Assembly: GCF_003583925.1 (NCBI RefSeq)
Contig: NZ_QYCN01000019.1
Span: 16,609 to 80,324 of the forward strand
From: Hymenobacter rubripertinctus
Lineage (GTDB): Bacteria > Bacteroidota > Bacteroidia > Cytophagales > Hymenobacteraceae
Direction of reading: 5' to 3'
Length of the DNA: 63,716 nt
How positions within the stretch are numbered: the stretch's first letter is position 1; every line of letters starts with the position of its first letter. The notes under the pieces were generated by a model. That model worked only from the letters and a program-made list of their open reading frames with translations, was not told where the DNA came from and ran no database searches. Positions 52,958 to 61,790 of this stretch are shown here, in pieces. A program made the position numbers and the translations under genes.

Positions 52958-54466
52958 TCATTGCGCGGCGCCGGAATTTGGTGCTTCCTCGTTCTTTTCG
53001 GGCTCGGCAACGGGCGCTTGCTGCCCATCGGCCGGAGCCCCTGGGGTGGGCTCCGGAGCCGTTGCTTCCTCCACTACTTCGGCCGAAGCCTCGGGGGTGA
53101 TTTCCGGCGCGGTGGCTTCTTCCGTTACCTCGGCTGAGGCTTCAAGAGTTGCTTCCGGGGCTGGTTCTGCGGGCACTTCGGCCTGGGCCGCTGCCTGGGG
53201 AGCCACATCCGAATCCGTTTCTTCCCCTTCCTCAAACTCCTGGCGAATCACGCGGAAGAGTTCTTCCACCGTTTCTTCTTCCAGCTCGGTGCGGCGCACG
53301 ATGTCGTCTTTGCTGACGGCTAGTACGGAGCGGCCGGTGTCGAGGCCGATTTTCTTCAGCTCCTGCAGAATCCAGCCTTCGATTTCGTCGCTGAATTCGT
53401 CCAGAGCAATATCTTCCTCAAAGTCGCCGGCGTCGCGGAAGACGTCGATTTCCATGCCCACCAGCCGCGAGGCCAGCTTGATATTGGCCCCGCCCCGGCC
53501 AATGGCCAGGCTCACCTGATCGGGCTTGAGAAACACCGATACGCGGCCGGTCTGCTCGTTGATTTTCATCGACGTAAGCTTGGCCGGCGACAGGGCCCGG
53601 GCGATGTAGAGCTCCAGGTTATCGGTGTAGTTGATGATGTCGATGTTTTCGTTTTCCAGCTCCCGCACCACGGCGTGAATCCGGGAGCCCTTCATGCCTA
53701 CGCAGGCCCCTACCGGGTCAATGCGCTCATCGTAGCTTTCTACGGCTACTTTGGCCCGCTCGCCGGGTTCGCGCACGATGTTCTTGATGGTGATCAGGCC
53801 GTCGAAGATTTCGGGAACTTCCTGCTCCATGAGGCGCTCCAGGAAGGCTGGGGCGGCGCGGGAAAGGATGATTTTGGGCGTGCCGTTGATCACGTCCACC
53901 CGGTGCACCACGGTGCGGATGGTGTCGCCCTTACGGTAGCGGTCCTTGGGAATCTGCTCGCCCTTGGGCAGTACCAGCTCGTTCTCGTCCTTGTCGAGAA
54001 TCAGGGCTTCGCGGCCCCACACCTGGTACACTTCGCCCACCACGATTTCGCCCACCTGGTCCTTATAGGCCTGGTAGAGGTTGTCACGCTCCAGGTCTTT
54101 CACGCGCTGAATCAGCGTCTGGCGGGCCATGAGCACAGCGCGGCGGCCGAAGTCTTCGAGTTTCACTTCCTCGGCTACTTCCTCCCCCACTTCAAAATCG
54201 GGCTCAATTTTCTGGGCTTCGGCCAGCGGAATCTTATCGAAATCCCAGATGTCCTCCGAGTTGTCGTCCACGATTTCGCGGTTGCGCCAGATTTCCAGGT
54301 CGCCCTGGTCCACGTTCAGAATCACGTCGAAGTTGGAGTCGTCGTCGTACTTCTTGCGGATCATCGTGCGAAAAACCTCCTCCAGGATGCTCATCATGGT
54401 GGGCCGGTCGATGTTCTTCGACCGGGCGAATTCGGCAAACGATTCAATCAGGACGGTGCTGTTCAT
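52958..54466 (-). CDS. nusA: transcription termination/antitermination factor NusA
   Basis: A 502-aa factor that binds RNA polymerase and nascent RNA and modulates pausing, termination and antitermination. The N-terminal domain (LIESFAEFARSKNIDRPTMMSILEEVFRTMIRKKYD) is followed by S1 (about 135-200) and two KH domains (VGMKGSRIHAVVRELENENIDI; VSLAIGRGGANIKLASRLVGM). A helical segment follows to about 410, then about 90 residues that are almost only Glu, Ala, Pro, Thr and Val, with imperfect repeats of the type EASAEVxEEATAPExTP. Acidic C-terminal tails occur in some NusA; this repeated one is unusual. Between rimP and infB, the standard order. Confidence 0.96.
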   Translation of the reverse strand: MNSTVLIESFAEFARSKNIDRPTMMSILEEVFRTMIRKKYDDDSNFDVILNVDQGDLEIWRNREIVDDNSEDIWDFDKIPLAEAQKIEPDFEVGEEVAEEVKLEDFGRRAVLMARQTLIQRVKDLERDNLYQAYKDQVGEIVVGEVYQVWGREALILDKDENELVLPKGEQIPKDRYRKGDTIRTVVHRVDVINGTPKIILSRAAPAFLERLMEQEVPEIFDGLITIKNIVREPGERAKVAVESYDERIDPVGACVGMKGSRIHAVVRELENENIDIINYTDNLELYIARALSPAKLTSMKINEQTGRVSVFLKPDQVSLAIGRGGANIKLASRLVGMEIDVFRDAGDFEEDIALDEFSDEIEGWILQELKKIGLDTGRSVLAVSKDDIVRRTELEEETVEELFRVIRQEFEEGEETDSDVAPQAAAQAEVPAEPAPEATLEASAEVTEEATAPEITPEASAEVVEEATAPEPTPGAPADGQQAPVAEPEKNEEAPNSGAAQ

Positions 54467-54472
54467 TTTTTA

Positions 54473-54596
54473 AGCTTTTAGCTATCAGCGGTTAGCTGTC
54501 AGTCTTCTAGCGAAGAGCGGCCAGCGGGTGCTACTAGGTGAATAACTCAGAAACAGGGCCATTGCGCTGACAGCTATCAGCGAACGGCTCCAGAGG
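54473..54596. repeat. degenerate AGCTNNN heptamer arrays between rimP stop and nusA start
   Basis: From 54473 in 7-bp register: AGCTTTT, AGCTATC, AGCGGTT, AGCTGTC. From 54573: AGCTATC, AGCGAAC, GGCTCCA. TAGCTGTCAG at 54493-54502 is complementary to 54567-54576, and AGCTATCAGCG is present in direct orientation in both arms. Confidence 0.7.
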
Positions 54597-54597
54597 G

Positions 54598-55071
54598 CTA
54601 TTTAAAGGAAATAACAACCCGGGCTTCGGCAATATCGGCGAAGGCCAGATAGGCGGTGGGCAGGGTTTTGGTTTTATGCTTGTCCTTGATGGTTTCGGCC
54701 ACCTGCAAGCCTTCGGCTTCCACGGCTTCGAGCACCCCGGTTTTCTCGGTGCCGTCGCTCAGCTTGAGGCTGAGCGTGCGGCCCACGTGCCGGCTGTACT
54801 GGCGCGGGTTGGTCAGGGGCTGGTCGGCCCCGGGCGAAGTCACTTCCAGCGTGTAGCTGAGCTCGTCGCCGTAGTGCTCTTCTACGCGGCGGGCCAGCCG
54901 GCGGCTGACCTGGGCGCACTCATCAATGCCGAGACCCTGCTCCCCGTCGAGGGTGACGGTGACTTTGGGCCGAATGGAATCTGAAACGGCTAAGTCCACC
55001 ACGAACAGGCTGCCTTCGAGGGGCAGGCTGTCCTGGAGCATTTCGGCGAGCAGGTTACGGTCAAGATTCAT
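54598..55071 (-). CDS. rimP: ribosome maturation factor RimP
   Basis: A 157-aa protein needed for 30S subunit maturation. The N-domain has GLGIDECAQVSRRLARRVEE and YTLEVTSPGADQPLTNPRQYSRHVGRTLSL, the family signature (LEVSSPGxDRPL); the C-domain is a small SH3-like barrel. First gene of the rimP-nusA-infB operon, with a full promoter and a hairpin in its leader. Confidence 0.93.
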   Translation of the reverse strand: MNLDRNLLAEMLQDSLPLEGSLFVVDLAVSDSIRPKVTVTLDGEQGLGIDECAQVSRRLARRVEEHYGDELSYTLEVTSPGADQPLTNPRQYSRHVGRTLSLKLSDGTEKTGVLEAVEAEGLQVAETIKDKHKTKTLPTAYLAFADIAEARVVISFK

Positions 55072-55096
55072 AAGCGAAGGAACCGGGCAGGCCGGG

Positions 55097-55128
55097 TAAA
55101 AAGAAAGAGGGGACTATCCGTCCCCTCT
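55097..55128 (-). terminator. hairpin with T-tract in the rimP leader
   Basis: Minus strand: AGAGGGGAC pairs with GTCCCCTCT around a 5-base loop, then TTCTTTTT. It lies downstream of the likely rimP start of transcription and upstream of the rimP ATG, so it may be an attenuator as well as the end of the CHU_C gene. Confidence 0.75.
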
Positions 55129-55150
55129 GTTCGTGCTTGGTTTTGTGGTG

Positions 55151-55182
55151 CAAATATACAACAAGCAACGCCAGAAAGCAAG
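55151..55182 (-). promoter_or_regulatory. promoter of the rimP-nusA-infB operon
   Basis: Minus strand: CTTG at 55182-55179, 20-bp spacer, TATATTTG at 55158-55151. It overlaps the region just after the CHU_C gene stop. Confidence 0.65.
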
Positions 55183-55192
55183 TTGCCGGACC

Positions 55193-58100
55193 TCAGCGCT
55201 GTACCGTGAGCCAGCCCTTGGCCGAGCGCCCCCCGGCATCCCGCAGGTGGTAGTAGTACAAGCCGTCGGGCAGGTTGTCGGCCCGCCAGTCGTTGCGGTA
55301 GTTGGTGGTTTCGTACACCTTGCTGCCCCAGCGCGAGAACAGGCGCAGGGTGGCGGGCTGGCAGCTGAAGTAGGGAATAAAGGTTTCGTTCAGGCCGTCG
55401 TGGTTGGGGGTGATGATGTTGGGCACGAAGGTGCGCCCGACCACCACCGGCACAAAGCTGGTTTCGACGGTGCAGTTGGCGTAGCGGGCCGTGAGCTTTA
55501 CCTGGTAGGAGCCGGGAGTTTCGTACAGGTGGCGGGGCCGCTCCTCGGTGGAGGGGGCGCTGCCGTCGCCGAAATCCCACTCGTAGGTGCCGCCGGCCAG
55601 CACCGGCTCGAAGGCGCAGGTGAATGGGGCCAGACCCGTGTACTGGGGGAAAGCAGTGCACTCGGGCACGCTGAGCGGGAAGTTGAGGCTGGGCGAGGGT
55701 GCCAGCAGTACCTGCCGGGTGGCGGCGGCCGGGCAGCCCTTTTCAGTCACGGTATACGTGAGCGTGAAGATGCCGCCCCGCAGCTTCGTATCGGGCGGGG
55801 TGAACAGGCCGCCGGGCGTGACGCCGGCCCCGCTCCAGGTGCCGCCCGCCGGGCTGGCCCCGGTTAGCTGAACGGCCTGGGTTTGGTAGGCGCAGAACGT
55901 GAGGTTGGGGCCGGCCTGGGGCGTGGGCAGCGGGTTCACGACCACCGTGCGCGTGGCCTGGCCGCAGCCCAGCGAGTCGGTGAGCGAGTAGGTGAGCGTG
56001 AACGTGCCGGGACCCGACTGGCGCGGGTCGAAGACGTTGCCCGACAGGCCCCGGGGGCCTGTCCAGGTGCCGCCCGCCGGCGTGGCTTTCAGCGGAAAAG
56101 CGGCATCGTTGGCGCAGAATGCCGGTACGGGCGCAATATCCACGGGCAGCACCGGCAGCACGATAATGCGCAGCGGGCGGGTACTGACGCAGATGCCGGT
56201 GGTTTTGACCGAATACTGGAGCACGTTGCGGCCCACCAGGGCCGGGCCGGGCGTAAACAGGTAGCTGCCATCGGGGCGCCGGCTGACACCGGCCCCGCTC
56301 CAGGTACCGCCGCCGGGCTGGCCGCCCAGCACTACCGGCCCGTCGGTGGCGCACACGTAACGGGTTGGCCCCGGCTCGGCCACCACCACGCCGAAGCTGA
56401 TGGCGAAGGCCGCGTTGTTGCAGTTGGTGCTGGCGTTTCTGGTAGTGTAGTAGCCCGCGCCGGCCGGCTGCGGAAAACCCTGCGTGCCGCCGCACCCCCC
56501 GCACACGGACTGGTACACAACGCCCTTCTTATCGAAGCGCGAGGTGCCCCCGTCCACGTGCTCACCCTTGCCCCCGAGTTCCCCAAAAAATGTAGCGTAC
56601 TCCAGGCCCGTGAGGCCGGCTTTAAACTGCGCCAGGTAAAAGTCGTTGCCATCGGTACTGGCCTGCACCGCATCGGGGGTAACCTGAAGGCCGGCAGTAG
56701 ACCCGCCCCCGTACCCATCGTTACCGGAGCCGCCCCAGCCGCTGACGTAGACCCGCTCGCAGTCATCCACCAGAAACGCGGTGGGCGAGATGTCGTGGGT
56801 GCCCACGGTGGTCCCAAACACGGTGCTGTACGCCGTGGTGCTCAGGTCAGCGGTGAGCTTGTGGATAAACTGGTGCGCGCCCTTAGTGCCATACAGGCCG
56901 GGCGTGATGGGGTAATTGGCCGAGCTGGTCTGGCCCAGCACGTACACGTCGCCGCTGTTATCAAGCTGGAGGAAGAAGGCCAGGTCATCGGAGGACGTAC
57001 CCAGGTAAGTACTGTAGCGCAAAGCAGTACCGGCCGGCGTGAAGCAGACCACGAACCCATCGCGTCCGCCATTCCACTGGGGTTGTGCGGCCGTAGCGGC
57101 GGCCGGGAAATCGGGGCCGGTGGTTCCGCCGGCCACGTACAAGTGGCGGTCGGGGGTGAGTTGCAGGGAGAAGGCGGCATCGTTCTGCGCCCCGCCCAGG
57201 AAGGTACTCCAGGTGAGGGCATTGAGCAGGCGCGGCAGCTTGCACACCACGGCATCGGAGGGGCCTTGCAGGCGGCTTTGCAGCGCCTGGGCCACGGGAA
57301 AGTTGCTGCTCTGCGTGACGGAAGCCAGGTACACGTTGTTGTCGCCATCGGTCAGCACATCCCCCCGCCACGGGTCGCCGTAGTTGTTGGTCAGCAACAG
57401 GTTGAGTCCGTCGTTGCCGGTGCCGCCCAGGTAAGTGGAGGCCACCAGCCGGGTGCCGTCGGGGCTGAGGGTGGCTACGAATAGGTCGGAGCCCTGCGGA
57501 TAACCCATCACGTCGTTGGCCCCGCGCCCCCCTACGGTGGCGCCGCCCCGGAACGCGCGCTGCACGGCCCCGCTGCTGACGGGGAAGTTGGCCGAGCCCG
57601 TGGTGCCCAGAATCACCAGCTCATCGCGGCCGTTCACAATCAGGCTGTGGGGCGCGTCGGTGCTGCTGCCGCCCAGGTACGTGGCGTAGAGCCGGGCAGC
57701 GGGGCCGGTGGCCGTAACCTTGTACTTGATAATGGCTACGTCGCCGCTGCCCCCGAAATTGGTCTGGAAAGCCCCGGGGGAAGTGGGGTAGCCGGCGCCA
57801 AACACCACGCCGCCGGAGTACATGTTACCCTGGGCGTCGTAGGTGGCCGTAAAGCCCCAGTTATCGGCCGTGGAGCCCGTGAAGGTGGAAAACAACACGG
57901 TGGGGTCGATGATGAGCGGGCGCCCGGCGTCGTAGCTGCCCAACCAGAAGCGCACCGTCTGGCCCTGGAGCTCGAAGCGGCAGGCCACGGGTTGCCGCGC
58001 GCCGTTGGCGGCCGTCTGCCAGGCCTGCGGGGCCTGCTCCGTGATGGTGCCCACGCTGGTGGCAATCAGCAGGTGGCCCTCCGGTGAAATCCGCAGGCTC

Positions 58101-58669
58101 TGGGGGCCGGCGTAGCGCAGGCGGATGTCGGTGGGTTTGGCCCCGGGAGCCAGCTGGAAATCGTACTCCAGGTGTTGCTGAGCGTTTTCGTAGACCTGCA
58201 CCTCAATGCCGGGGTACACGCCGGCGTAGCGCACTTGGCGGTAGCCGCGCACGGCGCTGGCCCACTCGCGGGGGGTGCTGCCCAGAAAGTAGTTGCGCAG
58301 GCCCGCCGTGGGCTGCGCGGGTTGCAGAGTGGCGCGGGAGCTGCCCCCCTCAAACGTGACGGTATAAGCGTGGCCGCGCACCGGGGCCGGCGGGGCGGGC
58401 TGGAGCGGGGCACTGGCCGGGGCTTCCTGGTGGTGGGAGAGGGCGCGGAGCCCGGCCGGGTCGAGGAAGGAGTAGGTGAAGCCGGTGGGGGTGAGGTAAA
58501 GGCGTCCGCCCGGCAGCTCGGCCTGGTAACGGACCTGGGCGGGCCACTGGCCCTTGTTTTCCACGAATTCCAGCGTCTGGTCGGGGGCGGGTGAAAGCAC
58601 CGGCCGGGGAGCCGCCGGCAACGTCAACGGAATCAGCCACAACATAAGGAGGGTAAGCAGTCTGGTCAT
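55193..58669 (-). CDS. large secreted SBBP/PKD protein with T9SS type B (CHU_C) sorting domain
   Basis: A 1158-aa surface protein. The N-terminus is a signal peptide (MTRLLTLLMLWLIPLTLPAAP). Residues about 30-270 hold TLEFVENKGQWPAQVRYQAELPGG and YPGIEVQVYENAQQHLEYDF, the opening found in SBBP-repeat adhesin-like proteins; residues about 270-700 contain SBBP units (YLGGSSTDAPHSL, TYLGGTGNDGLNL, TFLGGAQNDAAF). Ig-like segments rich in GGTWSGAGV follow, then a PKD domain (TYEWDFGDGSAPSTEERPRHLYETPGSYQVKL) near 1010-1070. The last 85 residues (PNIITPNHDGLNETFIPYF, LRLFSRWGSKVYETTNYRNDW, LPDGLYYYHL) are the CHU_C domain that directs export by the T9SS. Possibly an adhesin; ligand unknown. Confidence 0.9.
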   Translation of the reverse strand: MTRLLTLLMLWLIPLTLPAAPRPVLSPAPDQTLEFVENKGQWPAQVRYQAELPGGRLYLTPTGFTYSFLDPAGLRALSHHQEAPASAPLQPAPPAPVRGHAYTVTFEGGSSRATLQPAQPTAGLRNYFLGSTPREWASAVRGYRQVRYAGVYPGIEVQVYENAQQHLEYDFQLAPGAKPTDIRLRYAGPQSLRISPEGHLLIATSVGTITEQAPQAWQTAANGARQPVACRFELQGQTVRFWLGSYDAGRPLIIDPTVLFSTFTGSTADNWGFTATYDAQGNMYSGGVVFGAGYPTSPGAFQTNFGGSGDVAIIKYKVTATGPAARLYATYLGGSSTDAPHSLIVNGRDELVILGTTGSANFPVSSGAVQRAFRGGATVGGRGANDVMGYPQGSDLFVATLSPDGTRLVASTYLGGTGNDGLNLLLTNNYGDPWRGDVLTDGDNNVYLASVTQSSNFPVAQALQSRLQGPSDAVVCKLPRLLNALTWSTFLGGAQNDAAFSLQLTPDRHLYVAGGTTGPDFPAAATAAQPQWNGGRDGFVVCFTPAGTALRYSTYLGTSSDDLAFFLQLDNSGDVYVLGQTSSANYPITPGLYGTKGAHQFIHKLTADLSTTAYSTVFGTTVGTHDISPTAFLVDDCERVYVSGWGGSGNDGYGGGSTAGLQVTPDAVQASTDGNDFYLAQFKAGLTGLEYATFFGELGGKGEHVDGGTSRFDKKGVVYQSVCGGCGGTQGFPQPAGAGYYTTRNASTNCNNAAFAISFGVVVAEPGPTRYVCATDGPVVLGGQPGGGTWSGAGVSRRPDGSYLFTPGPALVGRNVLQYSVKTTGICVSTRPLRIIVLPVLPVDIAPVPAFCANDAAFPLKATPAGGTWTGPRGLSGNVFDPRQSGPGTFTLTYSLTDSLGCGQATRTVVVNPLPTPQAGPNLTFCAYQTQAVQLTGASPAGGTWSGAGVTPGGLFTPPDTKLRGGIFTLTYTVTEKGCPAAATRQVLLAPSPSLNFPLSVPECTAFPQYTGLAPFTCAFEPVLAGGTYEWDFGDGSAPSTEERPRHLYETPGSYQVKLTARYANCTVETSFVPVVVGRTFVPNIITPNHDGLNETFIPYFSCQPATLRLFSRWGSKVYETTNYRNDWRADNLPDGLYYYHLRDAGGRSAKGWLTVQR

Positions 58670-58766
58670 ACAAAAATCGGATAGGGTAAATGCCTGGAAA
58701 GATACGCAACGACCCGCGCAAAACAGGGGCCATTTATGCGGGCGCGGGCAGCTGGTGCGGAACGGC

Positions 58767-58774
58767 TACCTTTG
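58767..58774 (+). promoter_or_regulatory. -7 box for the EEP-family gene
   Basis: TACCTTTG, about 36 bp before the GTG start used here. It argues against the longer frame that begins at 58690. Confidence 0.55.
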
Positions 58775-58809
58775 CCCACCTGATTGGTTTGGCGGAAAGT
58801 AGGTTGTCT

Positions 58810-59934
58810 GTGCGTCGTTCATTTGCATTTAAGTGTACCCTGTTGGTAATGGGGTGGGTACTGGTGGCCATCGGCTGCGCCCAGATTCCGGCCTACACGT
58901 TCTGGCCGGCCATCTTCGGGGCGCTTACGCTGCCCGTCGCCCTGGTTGTAAACCTGCTGGCCGTGGGCTACTGGCTGCTGCGGCGCTGGCCGGTGGCGCT
59001 GCTGCCGCTGGGGCTGGCCGTGCTCACCTGGCCGCACTTTCAGCGGGGACTGGCCCTGCACCCGCTGCGCCTCACCACGGCCACCGAAACCGCCGGGGCC
59101 GGCCCGGTCGTGAAGGTGCTCTCGGCCAATGTGCGCATCTTCAACGTGTATCCGCAGCTGCGCAACGACGGCTTGCAATCTTCCCGGGAAATGGTGCGCT
59201 GGCTGGCCGAAAACCCGGCCGATATCCTCTGCCTCCAGGAGTTCTACAACGAGCCGGCCGGCAGCAAAACCCGCGACGGCGACGTGTTCCGGACGGTGGA
59301 TAAAATCGGCCGGCGGGCCGGGCGGGAGGCGTTTTTGTCGAAGACGCTCACCAACAGCATCGGGGCCGAGTTCGGGATGGCCATTTTCTCGCGCTTCCCC
59401 ATCGTGGGCCGGGGCACCATCGGCTTCGGCAAGCTCACCCAGAACCACGCCATGTGGGCCGATGTGCGCCTGCCCACCCAGGACACGATTCGGGTGTACA
59501 GCTTCCACCTGCAAAGCATGAGCATGGAGGAAAAAGACATCGTGGACAGCTACTCCAGCAAGGCCGGCCTCCGGCAGAAGGGGCTGGGGCTGATGCGCCG
59601 CTTCAAGCGCGGGGCCGTCCGGCGCCACTGGCAGGTGGATACGCTGGTGAACCGGTTCGCCCGCTGCCCCTACCCGATTCTGCTCTGCGCCGACCTCAAC
59701 GACGTGCCCTACAGCTACAGCTACGACCGGCTGGCCGACCACTTCCAGAACGCCTGGACGACGGTGGGCAACGGCGTGGGCAGCACCTACAACGGCCGCC
59801 TGCCTTTCGTGCGCATCGACAACCAGTTCGCCGGCCGCCGCTGGCTGGTCAATGATTTCTGGGTGAGCTACGAAATTCCCTACTCCGACCACTTCCCCAC
59901 TACCGCCACCTACCAGCTCAAACCCAGGCAGTAG
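58810..59934 (+). CDS. endonuclease/exonuclease/phosphatase family protein with N-terminal membrane helices
   Basis: About 374 aa. Three hydrophobic segments at about residues 14-95 (LLVMGWVLVAIGCAQIPAYTFW, LTLPVALVVNLLAVGYWLL, VALLPLGLAVL) are followed by the EEP catalytic domain: KVLSANVRIFN, ILCLQEFYNE (metal-binding Glu), SIGAEFGMAIFSRFPIVG, CADLNDVPYSYSYD (Asp-Leu-Asn), and the terminal YSDHFPTTA (catalytic Asp-His). The domain can cleave nucleic acids, inositol phosphates or sphingomyelin; the membrane-anchored layout resembles YafD-like proteins. The start is uncertain: GTG 58810 or TTG 58804 fit the -7 box, while the first ATG (58849) would cut into helix 1. Confidence 0.87.
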   Translation: MRRSFAFKCTLLVMGWVLVAIGCAQIPAYTFWPAIFGALTLPVALVVNLLAVGYWLLRRWPVALLPLGLAVLTWPHFQRGLALHPLRLTTATETAGAGPVVKVLSANVRIFNVYPQLRNDGLQSSREMVRWLAENPADILCLQEFYNEPAGSKTRDGDVFRTVDKIGRRAGREAFLSKTLTNSIGAEFGMAIFSRFPIVGRGTIGFGKLTQNHAMWADVRLPTQDTIRVYSFHLQSMSMEEKDIVDSYSSKAGLRQKGLGLMRRFKRGAVRRHWQVDTLVNRFARCPYPILLCADLNDVPYSYSYDRLADHFQNAWTTVGNGVGSTYNGRLPFVRIDNQFAGRRWLVNDFWVSYEIPYSDHFPTTATYQLKPRQ

Positions 59935-59946
59935 CAGCTCCCAAAC

Positions 59947-59979
59947 AGCAGCACCCCAAACGGCCCCGGGGTGACTGCT
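59947..59979 (+). terminator. imperfect hairpin after the EEP-family gene
   Basis: AGCAGCACCCC pairs with GGGGTGACTGCT with one bulge; GGGGCTTTTA follows shortly after. Weak T-tract. Confidence 0.45.
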
Positions 59980-60153
59980 GGCCGGCGGGGCTTTTATACT
60001 GGCTGGGCATCTTTATGAACTGCTGATTGAACTTTATAGACTCGCTGTCCGGAGCTTTGTGCTGTTTGAGCTGACTTTTAGACTTTGTTAGCCACAATTC
60101 GGGCTGATTAGCGGGTGTTTTCCGGTCCTGCCGCACTCTGCGAAACTGCCGTT

Positions 60154-60161
60154 ACTTTTGC
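60154..60161 (+). promoter_or_regulatory. -7 box for cysS
   Basis: TACTTTTG, 105 bp before the cysS ATG. The leader would include the heptamer array at 60229. The remainder of the 332-bp gap shows no gene. Confidence 0.5.
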
Positions 60162-60228
60162 ACCACCCCCGCGCACTCACCCACAGACGCCGGCTGCCCG
60201 GGCCGAACCGTCGGTCAACCAAATCGAA

Positions 60229-60263
60229 AGCTAACAGCTAGCAGCTGAAAGCTAATAGCTCAA
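60229..60263. repeat. AGCTNNN heptamer array just before cysS
   Basis: Exact 7-bp register: AGCTAAC, AGCTAGC, AGCTGAA, AGCTAAT, AGCTCAA, ending 3 bp before the cysS ATG. The same core word as the nusA-rimP array. Confidence 0.85.
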
Positions 60264-60266
60264 AAT

Positions 60267-61772
60267 ATGACCCAGCCCCTCTCGCTCTACAATACGCTCA
60301 CCCGCCAGAAGGCTCCCTTCGAACCCCTGCAAGCTCCCTTCGTGGGCGTGTACCTGTGCGGCCCCACTGTTTATAACGAGGCCCACGTGGGCAATGCCCG
60401 CGGCCCGGTGGTGTTCGATGTGCTCACGCGCTACCTGCGCCACCTCGGCTACACCGTGCGCTACGTGCGCAACATCACCGACGTAGGCCACCTGGTAGAC
60501 GACGCCGACGAGGGCGAAGACAAAATCGGCCGGATTGCCCGCGCCCGGCAGGTGGAGCCCATGGAAGTGGCCGAGGGCTACACCAACCTCTACCAGGACC
60601 ATATGGCGGCCCTCGGCTGCCTGCCGCCCGACATCACGCCCCGGGCCAGCGGCCACATTATCGAGCAGATTGAGATGATCCGGCAGATCATCGGCAACGG
60701 CTTCGGCTACGAATCCAACGGCTCGGTGTACTTCGATGTGCCCGCTTACAACGCGGCCGGCCGCGAGTATGGCAAGCTCTCGAACCGGGTGGTGGAAGAG
60801 CTGCTGGCCGGCTCCCGCGACAACCTCACCGGCCAGGACGAAAAGCGCAGCCCCCTGGATTTCGCCCTCTGGAAGCGGGCCGATGAGCGTCACCTCATGC
60901 GCTGGCCCTCGCCCTGGAGCGACGGGTTCCCCGGCTGGCACCTGGAGTGCTCGGCCATGAGCCGCAAGTACCTCGGGGCCGAGTTTGATATTCATGGCGG
61001 CGGACTGGACCTGATGTTCCCCCACCACGAGTGCGAAATTGCCCAAAGCCAGGCCTGCGACCATCCCACCAGCGAAGCCCGGGTGTGGATGCACAACAAC
61101 ATGCTGACCGTGAACGGGGCCAAAATGAGCAAATCGGCGGGCAACTTCATCACCATCAGCCAGCTCTTCAGCGGTGAGAACGAGGTGCTGGCCCAGGCCT
61201 ATTCGCCCATGACGGCGCGCTTCTTCCTGCTCCAGGCCCACTACCGCAGCCCCGTCGATATTACCGATGAGGGCTTGCAGGCGGCCGGCAAGGGCTACCG
61301 CAAACTCATGAACGGCCTGCGCCTGCTGGCGAAGCTGCAACTGCCCGAAGGCACCGAACCCGCCGCCGACACCAGCGCCGCCGACGCGGAGCTGGGCAAG
61401 CTGGCCCAGGACTGCTACGCCGGCCTCAACGACGACCTGAACACGGCCCGCACCCTGGCCAGCCTCTTCAACCTGCTGCGCAAGTTCAACGGCTACGCCG
61501 CCAAGCCCGAAACGCTGGCCGCCCTCAGCCCCGCGGCCCTGGTGGAAGCCACCGCCACCTACCGCACCCTGGTGCAGCACGTGCTGGGCCTGCGCGACGA
61601 GCCCCGGGCCAGCGCCGAGGACCTGCTGGGCCTCACGCTGCACTTCTACCAGGAAGCCAAAACGGCCAAGGACTACGGCAAAGTCGACGAAATCCGGGCC
61701 GCCCTCAAGCAGCAGGGCATCGTGGTGAAGGACACCAAGGCCGGCGTAGACTGGGCCTACAGCGAAGACTAA
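60267..61772 (+). CDS. cysS: cysteinyl-tRNA synthetase
   Basis: A 501-aa class I synthetase that charges tRNA-Cys. [24 protein letters not shown] holds the zinc-ligand Cys31 and the HIGH-type motif HVGN at 40-43; further zinc-site residues are in WHLECSAM and HHECEIAQS. The KMSKS loop is AKMSKSAGN near residue 286. The C-terminal helical anticodon-binding part runs from about 310 and ends in the DALIDA-like domain. Length is normal. Own promoter and terminator. Confidence 0.97.
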   Translation: MTQPLSLYNTLTRQKAPFEPLQAPFVGVYLCGPTVYNEAHVGNARGPVVFDVLTRYLRHLGYTVRYVRNITDVGHLVDDADEGEDKIGRIARARQVEPMEVAEGYTNLYQDHMAALGCLPPDITPRASGHIIEQIEMIRQIIGNGFGYESNGSVYFDVPAYNAAGREYGKLSNRVVEELLAGSRDNLTGQDEKRSPLDFALWKRADERHLMRWPSPWSDGFPGWHLECSAMSRKYLGAEFDIHGGGLDLMFPHHECEIAQSQACDHPTSEARVWMHNNMLTVNGAKMSKSAGNFITISQLFSGENEVLAQAYSPMTARFFLLQAHYRSPVDITDEGLQAAGKGYRKLMNGLRLLAKLQLPEGTEPAADTSAADAELGKLAQDCYAGLNDDLNTARTLASLFNLLRKFNGYAAKPETLAALSPAALVEATATYRTLVQHVLGLRDEPRASAEDLLGLTLHFYQEAKTAKDYGKVDEIRAALKQQGIVVKDTKAGVDWAYSED

Positions 61773-61790
61773 AGCCCAACTGAAAGTGCG

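Noticed and set aside
55883..57484. 533-codon plus-strand frame over the CHU_C protein
   Set aside because: Antisense to well-supported SBBP and Ig-like repeats; no recognisable protein features.
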